A stretch of DNA of 64,000 nucleotides. It comes from Candidula unifasciata (taxonomy: Eukaryota > Mollusca > Gastropoda > Stylommatophora > Geomitridae). The stretch lies in contig CAJHNH020001154.1 in NCBI GenBank assembly GCA_905116865.2, forward strand, positions 305,034 through 369,033. The letters run 5' to 3'. Under the pieces are notes generated by a model. The model was not told where the DNA came from. It saw only the letters and a program-made list of their open reading frames with translations, and searched no databases. A program made the translations under genes and the position numbers. Of this stretch, positions 22,901 to 38,300 are shown in pieces (position 1 is the stretch's first letter; each line of letters opens with the position of its first letter).

Positions 22901-25900
22901 GATACTTAGCAGGGAAAACTCCAGCTAGACACACATACACATACTCAGGTGTAGTGGTACAGCTGGAGGCCACTTTCCCACGTGTGTGTGTGTGTGTGTG
23001 TGAACACAGCTGTGACATTTTCAGTGTATCTAAACTGACATGGTGTCTAGTGTTGAGCAGATGTCACTAGCAGCACCTGGCTGTAACATTGCACAACTAC
23101 CAGCCCTTCCCTGCTTGCATGAGTGATCCCCATTGGTACTGCTAGTAAACCAGTGTTTCAACTAAGTTATGGTTGGTTAGTGGAGATGACCATTGGTACT
23201 GCTAGTAAACCAGTGTTTCGACTAAGTTATGGTTGGTTAGTGGAGATGACCATTGGTACTGCTAGTAAACCAGTGTTTCAACTAAGTTATGGTTGGTTAG
23301 TGGAGATGACCATTGGTACTGCTAGTAAACCAGTGTTTCAACTAAGTTATGGTTGGTTAGTGGAGATGACCATTGGTACAGCTAGTAAACCAGTGTTTCA
23401 ACTAAGTTATGGTTGGTTAGTGGAGATGACCATTGGTACAGCTAGTAAACCAGTGTTTCAACTAAGTTATGGTTGGTTAGTGGAGATGACCATTGGTACT
23501 GCTAGTAAACCAGTGTTTCAACTAAGTTATGGTTGGTTAGTGGAGATGACCATTGGTACTGCTAGTAAACCAGTGTTTCAACTAAGTTATGGTTGGTTAG
23601 TGGAGATGACCATTGGTACAGCTAGTAAACCAGTGCTGCAACTAAGTTATGGTTGGTTAGTGGAGATGACCATTGGTACTGCTAGTAAACCAGTGTTTCA
23701 ACTAAGGTATGGTTGGTTAGTGGAGATGACCATTGGTACTGCTAGTAAACCAGTGTTTCAACTAAGTTATGGTTGGTTAGTGGAGATGACCATTGGTACA
23801 GCTAGTAAACCAGTGTTTCAACTAAGTTATGGTTGGTTAGGGGAGATGACCATTGGGGTGCAGCTAGTTAACAAATGCTTCAGCTGTGTTTGAAACTGGA
23901 AATACCTGTCTATGCAATCAGCTCATACAATAACTCACATCATGGATGTCAGATTATTTTTCCAGGCATGAATTAAATTTGGTCTGAGTCTGAGAGTAAA
24001 GCCACTGTTTTTGTTGGACTAGAAGCACTGGAAACTGAACAATTCTGGCTCGTGCATAGCAACTGTAGAACTGCAGCGTGCTTATTTTCACTCAGTATTA
24101 TCGATAACATTTTTTAAAAAAGTACTTGTACATGATATAATCCTTATGCTAACTGTCAGTAGCCATCCCCTGGTTCATGAGAGAATCCTTGTCTAGAACT
24201 GTCAGTAGCCACCCCCTGGTTCAAAAGAGAATCCTTGTCTAGAACTGTCAGTAGCCATCCCCTGGTTCATGAGAGAATCCTTGTCTAGAACTGTCAGTAG
24301 CCATCCCCTGGTTCATGAGAGAATCCTTGTCTAGAACTGTCAGTAGCCATCCCCTGGTTCAAAAGAGAATCCTTTTATAGAACTACATGTCACAGTTTCA
24401 CTGACACAGTGTCTAGCTGTTGTGTGCTTGCACATGTCTGAAATAAGCAGCAGCACATAAGATAGAGAGGGCACTGTCACAAATACAATGCCACCACTGC
24501 TTTGTGAATCTGTTCACACACAAAGTTAAACAAGAAGAATGTATTTAGTTTTTAAGTGAGCGGATCAAGCTCAGAATGTAAAAACTTTGGCTATTAGTTT
24601 TAAAAATATATTTTATTTGTTTAGGATTTTTTGTAAGTTTATGTATAAATGGACTTAGTATGTTTGTTTTTATGTGAGTTTATACTTGTAGCTATGTGCC
24701 ATCACTGGAATATACTTGTAGCTATGTGCCATCACTGGAATATACTTGTAGCTATGTGCCATCACTGGAATATACTTGTAGCTATGTGCCATCACTGGAA
24801 TATACTTGTAGCTATGTGTCATCACTGGAATATACTTGTAGCTATGTGCCATCACTGGAATATACTTGTAGCTATGTGTCATCACTGGAATATACTTGTA
24901 GCCATGTGTCATCACTGGAATATACTTGTAGCTATGTGTCATCACTGGAATATACTTGTAGCTATGTGCCATCACTGGAATATACTTGTAGCTATGTGCC
25001 ATCACTGGAATATACTTGTAGCCATGTGTCATCACTGGAATATACTTGTAGCTATGTGCCATCACTGGAATATACTTGTAGCCATGTGTCATCACTGGAA
25101 TATACTTGTAGCCATGTGCCATCACTGGAATATACTTGTAGCCATGTGCCATCACTGGAATATACTTGTAGCCATGTGTCATCACTGGAATATACTTGTA
25201 GCTATGTGCCATCACTGGAATATACTTGTAGCTATGTGCCATCACTGGAATATACTTGTAGCTATGTGTCATCACTGGAATATACTTGTAGCCATGTGTC
25301 ATCACTGGAATATACTTGTAGCCATGTGCCATCACTGGAATATACTTGTAGCTATGTGTCATCACTGGAATATACTTGTAGCCATGTGCCATCACTGGAA
25401 TATACTTGTAACTATGTGCCATCACTGGAATATACTTGTAGCCATGTGCCATCACTGGAATATACTTGTAGCTATGTGCCATCACTGGAACTAAAGATCT
25501 TTTGGAAAACTCAGCTGACACAAGAATAAGGAGTGTACTGGAAGGCTGCAGGAGAATGATGAGTGGGTCTTCTGTGATGTGTACAGAAGATTGATTGAAC
25601 TTGTACACCAGGTACAGTTGTTGGTTTCTGTTCCAGGGCAAGAATGATTGAACTTGTACACCATGTACAGGTGTTGGTCTCTGTTCCAGGGCAAGAATGA
25701 TCTGCAGACTGAGGCTGACAGGGCTGTCCAGAGATGTATTGTGGCCACGCTTCACCGACACTTTCCCAGAGTTGCCATTTTTGGAGAGGAGGTAGGCATC
25801 TTGGTGTTTTAGTCCTTGAATGTGTGAACACATCATCATTGAGTAGCATTGCACTGTACACTCATTTGTAGATTAGCTACTTGTATTTGCTGTGTTTAAG

Positions 25901-28900
25901 CACAGAAACATTCACTTATAGACTGGCCATTTGCCTGCTGGGAGAGAGTGTGCCTTTTGACACCAGACCACACAAGGCTTACACCAACAGAAAAAGGATG
26001 CAGAGCATGAGGAAGAGCAAAAGCAGACATTTATATCTCCCTCAACACCTGAAGTGGTAGCAAGAAGTGAAGAAGAAGAAGGCAGCAGCTGTATGTGTGC
26101 ATGTATAGATGACAGTGTGAACACTTCTCCAGTATAGTAAAAAGTTTACAGAAACTGTTGTGTGGTAGATTTAGTTAATAAACAGTGTTATGGGGTAGAT
26201 TTAGTTGAGTTGTGTCAAGAATTGACATCACACCACTCTTGGCATTCAGATGCATGTTCCATCTTCATCTTAAGCAGCCAGTGCAGAGTTCTAAAACTCA
26301 TGGTGCTGGTTGTAACACCTCCACCCTCATGCTAGATGTTGTGGTATCGTATGCTGGGCTGTCCTGCACTCAAGATTTTACATTTTCCTTTGCTACGAAC
26401 CCCATGCTACTTCTCTTCCCTCTCAACACAGAACCATCTATATAGATAATCAGATCATTTGGGTGAGAATTGTCATGAATCAACTGCTGGACTTCCACCT
26501 CCAAAGCACCTGCTGGCCACTCTCTGCCCTCTCCGCCCAACGTGGTCATGACCCTACACAGGTCAGACTTTTCCTTGGTATTCTGACCAACTCCTTTCCT
26601 CGCCCAATGTTCTCCAGCATTCGTACTTACTCTATTGGGTCTTCTGTTTGAGCCATCCACGATTTTCCCCTTTTCAGCCTCTGACCCTTACCTGCAGCCA
26701 AAGCTTCATACAGAGGGTGTTCCCTGTCTGCAGCTACTCTGAGTTATGACTTAGCCTGCAGCACTTTTAGCCTATCTGCAATTGCTGGCATGCACACAAC
26801 CGGTGTCTCTCTTTTACATCCCAGGATCAATCACATAGCTTCATTCTGTATGCGCTCCAGTTTCTCTAGCTGACTCTTCGAGACGGTGAGTAACCCCAAT
26901 CCATAATCAATCACTGAGATGATTAAGTGCTGGTAAAGTGTGAACGGCATTCTCTGCTCCATGTCCATCGCTGCCATAATCTTTAGTCCGTTAAGACCTT
27001 AATGAGCCATTATCACAACCTCCTCTAAGTGATCCTTGAAATACAAGCTTCTGTCAAAGGTCATTCCCAAGTACCGTAGTCTGCTGTTTCTTTTGATGTC
27101 CCTGTCATTTATTTTGAGGATTGGAACATCAGCTCTTACAATTCTATTGTCCAAAGAACACCACAGGATGGTTGCTTTTTCTGGGTTGATTACAGCACTC
27201 ATCTCTGTACAATGAGTGGTAGATTTAGTAAATAGACAGTGTTGAGTGTTAGATTTAGTTAACAGACAGTGTTATGTGTTAGATTCAGCTACCACACAAT
27301 GTTGTATGATAGATTTAGTGAACAGACAGTGTTGTATGATAGATTCATCTACCAGACAATGTTGTATGATATATTTATTTACCAGACAGCATTGTGTGGT
27401 AGATCTCTCACACAGATTTGACTGTCATGATTTCATAGAGTCTGGACCCTGGTGACAGAATTCCAGACGACTACATCGTGAAGGAGCTGAGCCAGGATGT
27501 CCTGTCCCACGTCTGTCCGGACATCTACAAGAATGTCTCCGACGACCAGGTTGGTGACTCAATACTTTGATTCTTCTTCTTGCATTTAGCTTCAGTTTTA
27601 GTTTGTTATTTATGTGTAGTTCATGATACTTTCTGGCTAAGATATTTCTACTACTATATATATGATGGTTGTTCTTGGTGGAATCTTTCTGTTTGGAGTT
27701 CACCAAATGTGAACTTGGGCAGAAAGTTCTGGCTGTTTATCAACCTCTAGACATTGGTCTTGCTCCTGAACCTGAGTGTTGCATGCACATCCGTTTCACA
27801 GATCTAGCTTATCTGTATGCAGACCTGTGGTTTCTTGCCTCTTAGGCAGATGAACTCCGACTTTGAAGGATGTCCCAATTTAGTCCACTCTTACGACATG
27901 CTTGTTGGGGAGGCAGGGAGTCTATTTTCATTTTCCCCAATAATGGGTCCCTGTAACCCACACGGGGAGTGGGATCTTTCTTTGGCTCTAATTCTGGATT
28001 ATGGTCATATTGTTTTGTTGTTGATGATTCTTACATCTTGTCCACAGCCAGCTAAACTTTGGTAGTTCTCATTTCTGATTGTGACAGCTTTGTCATATCT
28101 TATGGCAGATGAGAGAGATAACCGACATGTCTTGATTGTGGTGATAGAGATGACTGACGTGTCATGATTGTGATGATGGAGATGACCAAAGTGTCAGGAT
28201 TGTAATGAGGGGGGTGACTGAAGTGTCATGATTGTAATGATGGAGATTATTGAAGTGTCATGATTGTAATGAGGGGGATGACCGAAGTGTCATGATTGTA
28301 ATTGGGGGGGGGGGGGACCGAAGTGTCATGATTGTAATGAGGGGGATGACCGAAGTGTCATGATTGTATTGATGGAGATGACCAAAGTGTCATGATTGTA
28401 ATGAGGGAAATGACCAAAGTGTCGTGATTGTAATGATGGAGATTACTGATGTGTCATGATTGTAATGAGGGGGGTGACCGAAGTGTCATGATTGTAATGA
28501 GGGGGATGACCGAAGTGTCATGATTGTGATGAGGGGATGACCAAAGTGTCATGATTGTGATGAGGGGGGTGACTAAAGTGTCATGATTGTAATGATGGAG
28601 ATGACCGAAGTGTCATGATTGTAATGAGGGGGATGACCGAAGTGTCTTGATTGTAATGAGGGGGATGACTGAAGTGTCATGATTGTAATGAGGGGGATGA
28701 CCGAAGTGTCATGATTGTAATGAGGGGGATGACCGAAGTGTCATGATTGTGATGAGGGGAATGACTTAAGTGTCATGACTGTAATGAGGGGGATGACCAA
28801 AGTGTCATGATTGTAATGAGGGGGATGACCAAAGTGTCATGATTGTAATGAGGGGGATGACCGAAGTGTCATGATTGTAATGAAGGGGATGACCGAAGTG

Positions 28901-31900
28901 TCATTATTGTAATGACGAGGATGACCATCTAGTGTCATGATTGTCAGTTGTTGCAGACCTAGCTCCTGGTGGGGGAGGAGAGGATTGGAGAAGTCATGGT
29001 CAGTGTTGTCCACTCCTTGCCTTTGTGAGTGTATGAAGTGTGGTGCCTGTTTCTGTAGATTTATTTCCTGGATGGGGGAAAAAGGACAACTCCCGCTTCC
29101 CACCAACCCAAGTATGTTGTAGCGGGGGCTAATGGTGTTTTCTTTAAAGCTGGAGTGTATCTGCCTGAAAAGCTGGAGTGTATCTGCCTGAGAAGCTGGA
29201 GTGTATCTGCCTGAGAAGCTGGATGTATCTGCCTGAAAAGCTAGATGTATCTGCCCGAGAAGCTGGAATGTATCTGCCTGAGAAGCTGGAGTGCATCTGC
29301 CTGAGAAGCTGGAGTGTATCTGCCTGAGAAGCTGGAGTGTATCTGCCTGAGAAGCTGGAGTGTATCTGCCTGAGAAGCTGGAGTGTATCTGCCTGAGAAG
29401 CTGGAGTGTATCTGCCTTAAAAGCTGGAGTGTATCTGCCTGAGAAGCTGGAGTGCATCTACCCGAGAAGCTGGAGTGCATCTGCCTGAGAAGTTGGAGTG
29501 CATCTGCCTGAGAAGCTGGAGTGCATCTGCCTGAGAAGCTGGAGTGCATCTGCCTGAGAAGCTGGAGTGCATTTGCCTGAGAAGCTGGAGTGTATCTGCC
29601 AGAAAAGCTGGAGTGTATCTGCCAGAAAAGCTGGAGTTTATCTGCCTGAGAAGCTGAAGTGTATCTGCCAGAAAAGCTGGAGTGCATCTGCCAGAAAAGC
29701 TGGAGTGTATCTGCCAAAAAAGCTGGAGTGTATCTGCCAGAAAAGCTGGAGTGTATCTGCCAGAAAAGCTGGAGTGCATCTGCCAGAAAAGCACGGACCA
29801 GCAGTTTGCATACAAATAGGCCAGATCTAAAAGAAAAAGGATGTGCATGCAAAAATTCCAGTTCTGGAACAAAACCAAAGAACAAAAGTGGATGAACAAC
29901 CAGAACTTTGTGCCAGAGTCTACAGCCAGTGAACATAAGTAGAAGACTGTAGTTTATAAATTCACCACATGACTGTTGATCACATGACTGTTGATCACAT
30001 GACTGTTGATCACATGACTGTTGATCACATGACTGTTGATCACATCTTTCAGGTGGTCATATGGGTGGACCCACTTGATGGAACAGCTGAATTCACACAG
30101 GGTAAGTCAGTCTGTTTGTTGCCTCTAAAGAGTTTGTATCTGATCTAGTGTGAGCACATTGATGTCATTGTATATCGGTGTATCTGATCTAGTGTGAGCA
30201 CATTGATGTCATTGTATGTCGGTGTATCTGATCTGGTGTGAGCACATTGATGTCACTGTATATCGGTGTATCTGATCTGGTGTGGGCACATTGATGTCAT
30301 TGTATGTCGGTGTATCTGATCTGGTGTGAGCACATTGATGTCATTGTATGTCGTGTATCTGATCTGGTGTGAGCACATTGATGTCATTGTATGTCGGTGT
30401 ATCTGATCTGGTGTGATCACATTTATGTCGTTGTAAGTGGGTGTATCTGATCTGGTGTAAGCACATTGATGTCATTGTATGTTGGTGTATCTGATCTGGT
30501 GTGGGCACATTGATGTCATTGTATGTCCGTGTATCTGATCTGGTGTGAGCACATTGATGTCATTGTATGTCGGTGTATCTGATCTGGTGTGAGCACATTA
30601 ATGTCATTGTATGTCGGTGTATCTGATCTGGTGTGATCACATTTATGTCGGTGTATCTGATCTGGTGTGAGCACATTGATGTCATTGTATGTCCAAGAAC
30701 TTTAGACCCAGCACATTATCCTCTGTATGGCACTGTGGTGTGGAAACAGCACCTTTAACTGTTAATTAACACAAGACTTGGGACACGGGACTTGGGTTTT
30801 GGCTTTGGTCTTATTACAGAAAGGACTTAAGTGGTAGCTGTAGTCTTGCTGCAGTTTCCAGACAACTGTTACTGCCTGTAATGACCACTTTTGTCATGTA
30901 GGCAGGAAGTCTTTGAGCCTGAGGATTCAAGGATGTGTGGTTAGTGCTGTCAACACGGACTGTGCAGGTTAGGATTTTAGTTTTGCCCCCAAAAGAAAAA
31001 CCCATATCCTTACTTGGATTAAACCTGAGACTCCCGTATGAGAACTCAGCATTCTTCACTGTTCGGCCACCACTCCTCTTCTCTTGCTACAATTAGTCTT
31101 GAAATTAATACATCATTTTACAAAGTCACAGTCATCATACAACAGGTAGTGTTGTACTAGTATCATAGATTATACATTTGCTGAATTACAGCTCATTCAC
31201 CTCTACACCACCACTCCTATTTTTGCAATATCTGTCAAAGGGACTTTCCCTGCCTGTGTCAGCCAATCACATTATTGACTGGAATATGAGCTTAATGAAC
31301 CAATCAGTGACTAAAGTCTGAGCTTGATGAAGCAATCAGTGACTAGAGTCTGAGCATGATGAACCAGTCAGTGACTAGAGTCTGAGCATGATGAACCAGT
31401 CAGTGACTAAAGTCTGAGCTTGATGAACCAATCAGTGACTAGAGTCTGGGCTTGATGAACCAGTCAGTGACTAAAGTCTGAGCTTGATGAACCAATCAGT
31501 GACTAGAGTCTGGGCTTGATGAACCAATCAGTGACTAGAGTCTGGGCTTGATGAACCAATCAGTGACTAGAGTCTGAGCTTGATGAACCAGTCAGTGACT
31601 AGAGTCTGGGCTTGATGAACCAATCAGTGACTAGAGTCTGGGCTTGATGAACCAATCAGTGACTAGAGTCTGGGCTTGATGAACCAATCAGTGACTAAAG
31701 TCTGAGCTTGATTAACCAATCAGTGACTAGAGTCGAAGCTTGATGAACCAATCAGTGACTAGAGTCTGAGCTTGATGAACCAATCAGTGACTAGAGTCTG
31801 GGCTTGATGAACCAATCAGTGACTAGAGTCTAAGCTTGAACCAGTCAGTGACTAGAGTCTGGGCTTGATGAACCAATCAGTGACTAGAGTCTGGGCTTGA

Positions 31901-32341
31901 TGAACCAATCAGTGACTAGAGTCTGGGCTTGATGAACCAATCAGTGACTAGAGTCTGGGCTTGATGAACCAATCAGTGACTAAAGTCTGAGCTTGATTAA
32001 CCAATCAGTGACTAGAGTCGAAGCTTGATGAACCAATCAGTGACGAACGAACAAATGAACTAACTTTTTTTCAAAGGGTCACAAATTAATCGCGCAGGCC
32101 TGTCTTACATTCGGCCCTTCCAAACTCCATCTTTTACACAGCATCTTTCATAAAGCATGTTATCTTCATGTAATAATATGCATATTATGAATATAAAGTC
32201 AAAAACAAAAGCATGGGTGGTAAAATATGTGCGTACGCTTGCGCTCGAACACACACACCCACATACACTCGCAAGCCCATTCACTTACACACACATACAT
32301 AGGCACCCAATACACAAATACATCCACATACATACGAATAT

Positions 32342-32376
<35 letters not shown>

Positions 32377-35300
32377 TGTACATGCGTACATAAATGCGCA
32401 CATATATACACACATACATACCTACACACATGCATACATACACACACATGCATACATACACACACACATATACACTCATACACACAGTCACCCACATATA
32501 CACACGCTCTAAAACACATGCATACAACCCAGACATATACAGACACACACAGCTATAGACACATGCACATACGCACATGCAGCCGCACAGAAAGACACCT
32601 ACAAACACACACACACTGACGCACACAGACACATACTCGTGCCGTCACAGGCACACACACACACACACAAACACATACACACATGCAGGCAGGGAAACAC
32701 ACAGACACACCCATAGACATATGCAACACTGACACATACACAGATACACACACAGACATGCACACGCACACATACGCACACAGACATATATGCAGACACA
32801 TAAACCGACACAGAGACATACGCACACGCATGATGAACCAATCAGTGACTAGAGTCTGGGCTTGATGAACCAATCAGTGACTAGAGTCTGGGCTTGATGA
32901 ACCAATCAGTGACTAGAGTCTGAGCTTGATGAACCAATCAGTGACTAGAGTCTGGGCTTGATGAACCAATCAGTGACTAGAGTCTGGGCTTGATGAACCA
33001 ATCAGTGACTAGAGTCTGAGCTTGATGAACCAATCAGTGACTAGAGTCTGGGCTTGATGAACCAGTCAGTGACTAGAGTCTGGGCTTGATGAACCAATCA
33101 GTGACTGGAGTCTGAGCTTGATGAACCAATCAGTGACTAGAGTCTGGGCTTGATGAACCAATCAGTGACTAGAGTCTGGGCTTGATGAACCAATCAGTGA
33201 CTAGAGTCTGGGCTTGATGAACCAATCAGTGACTAGAGTCTGAGCTTGATGAACCAATCAGTGACTAGAGTCTGGGCTTGATGAACCAATCAGTGACTAG
33301 AGTCTGGGCTTGATGAACCAATCAGTGACTGGAGTCTGGGCTTGATGAACCAATCAGTGACTGGAGTCTGAGCTTGATGAACCAATCAGTGACTAGAGTC
33401 TGGAGGACAAGAAGTGTTTGGCACTTTTAGATCTGTTAATTTATTGACTTTTGATAGACTTGCAGGTCTCTTAGATCATGTGACAGTGTTGATAGACTTG
33501 CAGGTCTCTTAGATCATGTGACAGTGTTGATTGACTTGCAGGTCTCTTAGATCATGTGACAATGTTGATTGACTTGCAGGTCTCTTAGATCATGTGACAG
33601 TGTTGATTGACTTGCAGGTCTCTTAGATCATGTGACAATGTTGATTGACTTGCAGGTCTCTTAGATCATGTGACAGTGTTGATTGACTTGCAGGTCTCTT
33701 AGATCATGTGACAGTGCTGATTGACTTGCAGGTCTCTTAGATCATGTGACAGTGTTGATTGACTTGCAGGTCTCTTAGATCATGTGACAGTGTTGATTGA
33801 CTTGCAGGTCTCTTTGATCATGTGACAGTGTTGATTGACTTGCAGGTCTCTTAGATCATGTGACAGTGTTGATTGACTTGCAGTTCTCTTAGATCATGTG
33901 ACAGTGTTGATTGACTTGCAGGTCTTTTAGATCATGTGACAGTGTTGATAGACTTGCAGGTCTCTTAGATCATGTGACGGTGTTGATAGACTTGCAGGTC
34001 TCTTAGATCATGTGACAGTGTTGATTGACTTGCAGGTCTCTTAGATCATGTGACGGTGTTGATTGGTGTGGCTGTCAATGGTGAGGCTAGAGGCGGGGTT
34101 GTCTATCAGCCATACTACAACTACCAATCAGGTTCTGATGCAGGCCTGGGGCGATGTATCTGGGGCCTTATTGGCTTAGGTAAGTCTCTTGATTGATTAA
34201 GATTACAATTTACCTTCAGTGTGGTTTGTGATGAAGCAGAACATTTCCTGGAAAGTTAAGGTGGCTGGCATGTTATTGTCAACAAGTGAAAGATTCACCA
34301 TCAAGTGCTGACTGGGACTAACACCATATACCTAGCACAGTAAAGGTGGCTGGCATGATATTGTCAACAAGTGAAAGATTCACCATCAAGTGCTGACTGG
34401 GACTAGCACCATATACCTAGCACAGTAAAGGTGGCTGGCATGATATTGTCAACAAGTGAAAGATTCACCAAGTGCTGACTGGGACTAGCACCATATTCCT
34501 AGCACAGTAAAAGTGATCCGTGACTTATTTACTGTGTGGTTTTATTGGATGTGGATGGTGCTGTACACCTTTAGTAAGTTGTGTCACCTGACTGTGATAT
34601 TACAGTTCAGGCTTTACAAGTATAGGCAGCAAATCAAACAGTTGACCCACTTCGAGAGAGAAAATCTTCTTACCCCATACCATACATGATATACACCAGA
34701 AGAGGAAGTGGACAAAGAGCACAAAGTAGACCAAAAACAAGATGGAGAGATAACATCAGAGAAACTTGACCACAATGTGTCTGTGGTTGAGGCAACCAGA
34801 AGAGGAAGTGGACAAAGAGCACAAGGTAGACCAAGAACAAGATGAAGAGATAACATCAGAGAAAACTTGGCCACAATGTGTCTGTGGTTGAGGCAACCAG
34901 AAGCTGAACCTGAGGTCTCCCTGAAGTGGGGAAGGAGGAAGTGGACGAAGATATACACTGTGCATGACTTGTCACTCTTGTGAATGACTTGTCACTCTTG
35001 TGAATGACTTGTCACTCTTGTGAATGACTTGTCACTCTTATGCATGACTTGTCACTCTTATGCATGACTTGTCACTCTTATGCATGACTTGTCACTCTTA
35101 TGCATGACTTGTCACTCTTGTGATTGACTTGTCACTCTTGTGCATGACTTGTCACTCTTATGCATGACTTGTCACTCTTATGCATGACTTGTCACTCTTG
35201 TGAATGACTTGTCACTCTTATGAATGACTTGTCACTCTTGTGCATGACTTGTCACTCTTATGCATGACTTGTCACTCTTATGCATGACTTGTCACTCTTA

Positions 35301-38300
35301 TGCATGACTTGTCACTCTTATGCATGACTTGTCACTCTTGTGATTGACTTGTCACTCTTGTGCATGACTTGTCACTCTTATGCATGACTTGTCACTCTTA
35401 TGCATGACTTGTCACTCTTATGCATGACTTGTTACTCTTGTGAATGACTTGTCACTCTTGTGAATGACTTGTCACCCTTATAGATGATTTGTTACTCTTA
35501 TGAATGTTTTGTCACTCTTATGTTACAATGAAACAGTTGCCCTCAATGTGGTTTGTTATATCGATGAGTGCATAAACAATTTTCTTGTTGTTTTGAAAGC
35601 CTGGCATTTGAAACCACATAATCTAGCTTGAGAATGGAGATGGAGGCAGTCAATGCAGCTTCTCACTGGCTGAAGAACCAGCCGCACACACATCACCATG
35701 TAGCAGGTCCTTTGCAGAAGATCACTGTCATCTCCTACCTCATGCACGTGCCAGGGTCTCACTGGCTGAAGAACCAGCCGCACACACATCACCATGTAGC
35801 AGGTCCTTTGCAGAAGATCACTATCATCATTGTGTGCATTAAAGACACTTGGTCCTTCACCAGCTCTCCTACCTCATGCACGTGCCAGGGTCTCACTGAT
35901 ATCCTTTGCTCATCTTTGTGTTGGCCAGCCTTTGCCCCTTTTTCTGTTATTATTGTTTTCCAGTCTGCTTTGGCGCTTGATTTGGCCAAAATATGTTGGT
36001 TTCCAAGACCAGACCGAACAGGCATCTGATGATTGTATGGCTCCAGGTGAAGATGTGGGGCTTGTTCAGAAGTCAAGGCTAGTGAGCAGTCCTCTTTTGG
36101 ATCTTCTGTTCACTGTATGCTGGCATGTTAGGAAATAAATAAGGAGAAAGATTGGCTGGCTCTATATTGTTGTATGATGGGGTAAATGTGGTAGAAGCTT
36201 TATGGGAGTATGTGAAGAGTGCAGAAGATCACTGTGGTCTGGAGACAAGAATGTAACGGGTGGAGACCAAAGGATCTGGTACAGCTGGCACTGTTAGTTT
36301 TAAAACTCAGAACTGGCTGCTGAAAATGGGGATAGAGCATCTGTGGGTATGTCCTGAGTGCAATAACGGTTCTTAACTCAGCTGAACTAAAATAGAATGT
36401 CTGAACTCAGTACATTAATGTGTTTAGTTTTAACAAGTTTAGATTCATTTGAGTGCATTTTTGACCAGATTATATGAATATGAGGTTTTATTTTAAACCA
36501 ATTGGTTTTTAACTAGTTTATATGAATATTCAGGCTCATTTGGCTTTACACTGAAGTCCCCGCCTGCAAATAAGAACATTATCACAACCACCCGGTCTCA
36601 TGCCGATCGGATTGTCACAGAAGCTGTGAATGCATGTGAACCCACGGAGATCGTAAAAGTTGGGGGAGCTGGTCACAAGGTATGGCGGATCATTTCTTCA
36701 TCCATAGACATATTTTTTGACAGTTCTTTCATCCACACACCTGACATGATTGATCATTCATCCACACACCTGATATGATTGATCATTCATCCACACACCT
36801 GATATGATTGATCATTCATCCACACACCTGACATGATTGATCATTCATCCACACACCTGACATGATTGATCATTCATTCACTCACCTGAAATGATTGATC
36901 ATTCATCCATACACTTGACATTATTGATCTTTCATACACTCACCTGACATGATTGATCATTCATCCACTCACCTAAAATGATTGATCATTCATCCACACA
37001 CTTGACATGATTGATCATTCATCCACACACTTGTCATGATTGATTATTCATTCACTCACCTGACATGATTGATCATTCATCCACACACCTGACATGATTG
37101 ATCATTCATCCACACACCTGACATGATTGATCATTCATCCACACACTTGACATGATTGATCATTCATTCACTTACCTGACATGATTGATCATTCATTCAC
37201 TCACCTGACATGATTGATCATTCATCCACACACCTGACATGATTGATCATTTATTCACTTACCTCACATGATTGATCATTCATCCACACACCTGACATGA
37301 TTGATCATTCATTCACTTACCTGACATGATTGATCATTCATTCACTCACCTGACATGATTGATCATTCATCCACACACCTGACATGATTGATCATTCATC
37401 CACTCACCTGACATGATTGATCATTCATCCACACACCTGACATGATTGATCATTTATCCACTCACCTGACATGATTGATCATTCATCCACACACCTGACA
37501 TGATTGATTTTTCATCCACACACCTGACATGATTGATCATTCATCCACACACCTGACACGATTGATCATTCATCCACACACCTGACATGATTGATCATTC
37601 ATTCACTTACCTGACATGATTGATCATTCATCCACTCACCTGACATGATTGATCATTCATCCACTCACTTGACATGATTGATCATTCATCCACTCACCTG
37701 ACATGATTAATCATTCATCCACACACCTGACATGATTGATCATTCATTCACTCACCTGACATGATTGATCATTCATCCACACACCTGATATGATTGATCA
37801 TTCATCCACACACCTGATATGATTGATCATTCATCCACACACCTGACATGATTGATCATTCATCCACACACCTGACATGATTGATCATTCATCCACACAC
37901 CTGACATGGTTGATCATTCATTCACTCACCTGAAATGATTGATCATTCATCCATACACTTGACATTATTGATCTTTCATTCACTCACCTGACATGATTGA
38001 TCATTCATCCACACACCTGACATGATTGATCATTCATCCACTCACCTGACATGATTGATCATTCATCCACACACCTGACATGATTGATTTTTCATCCACA
38101 CACCTGACATGATTGATCATTCATCCACACACCTGACACGATTGATCATTCATCCACACACCTGACATGATTGATCATTCATTCACTTACCTGACATGAT
38201 TGATCATTCATCCACTCACCTGACATGATTGATCATTCATCCACTCACTTGACATGATTGATCATTCATCCACTCACCTGACATGATTAATCATTCATCC

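Noticed and set aside
23123..23893. 256-codon plus frame with a perfect 20-residue repeat
   Set aside because: It comes from a 60-bp minisatellite in intron 1 of BPNT1. A repeat period divisible by three explains it.
24649..25854. Long frames on both strands (281, 277 and 394 codons)
   Set aside because: All arise from the 30-bp minisatellite at 24,682-25,490; three frames open over the same bases shows a repeat artefact.
36480..36540. A possible second copy of the exon 6 acceptor region (atatgaatat occurs twice upstream)
   Set aside because: Only about 11-12 bases match and the upstream copy lacks the AG and exon bases, so it is not comparable to exons 2, 5 and 8.
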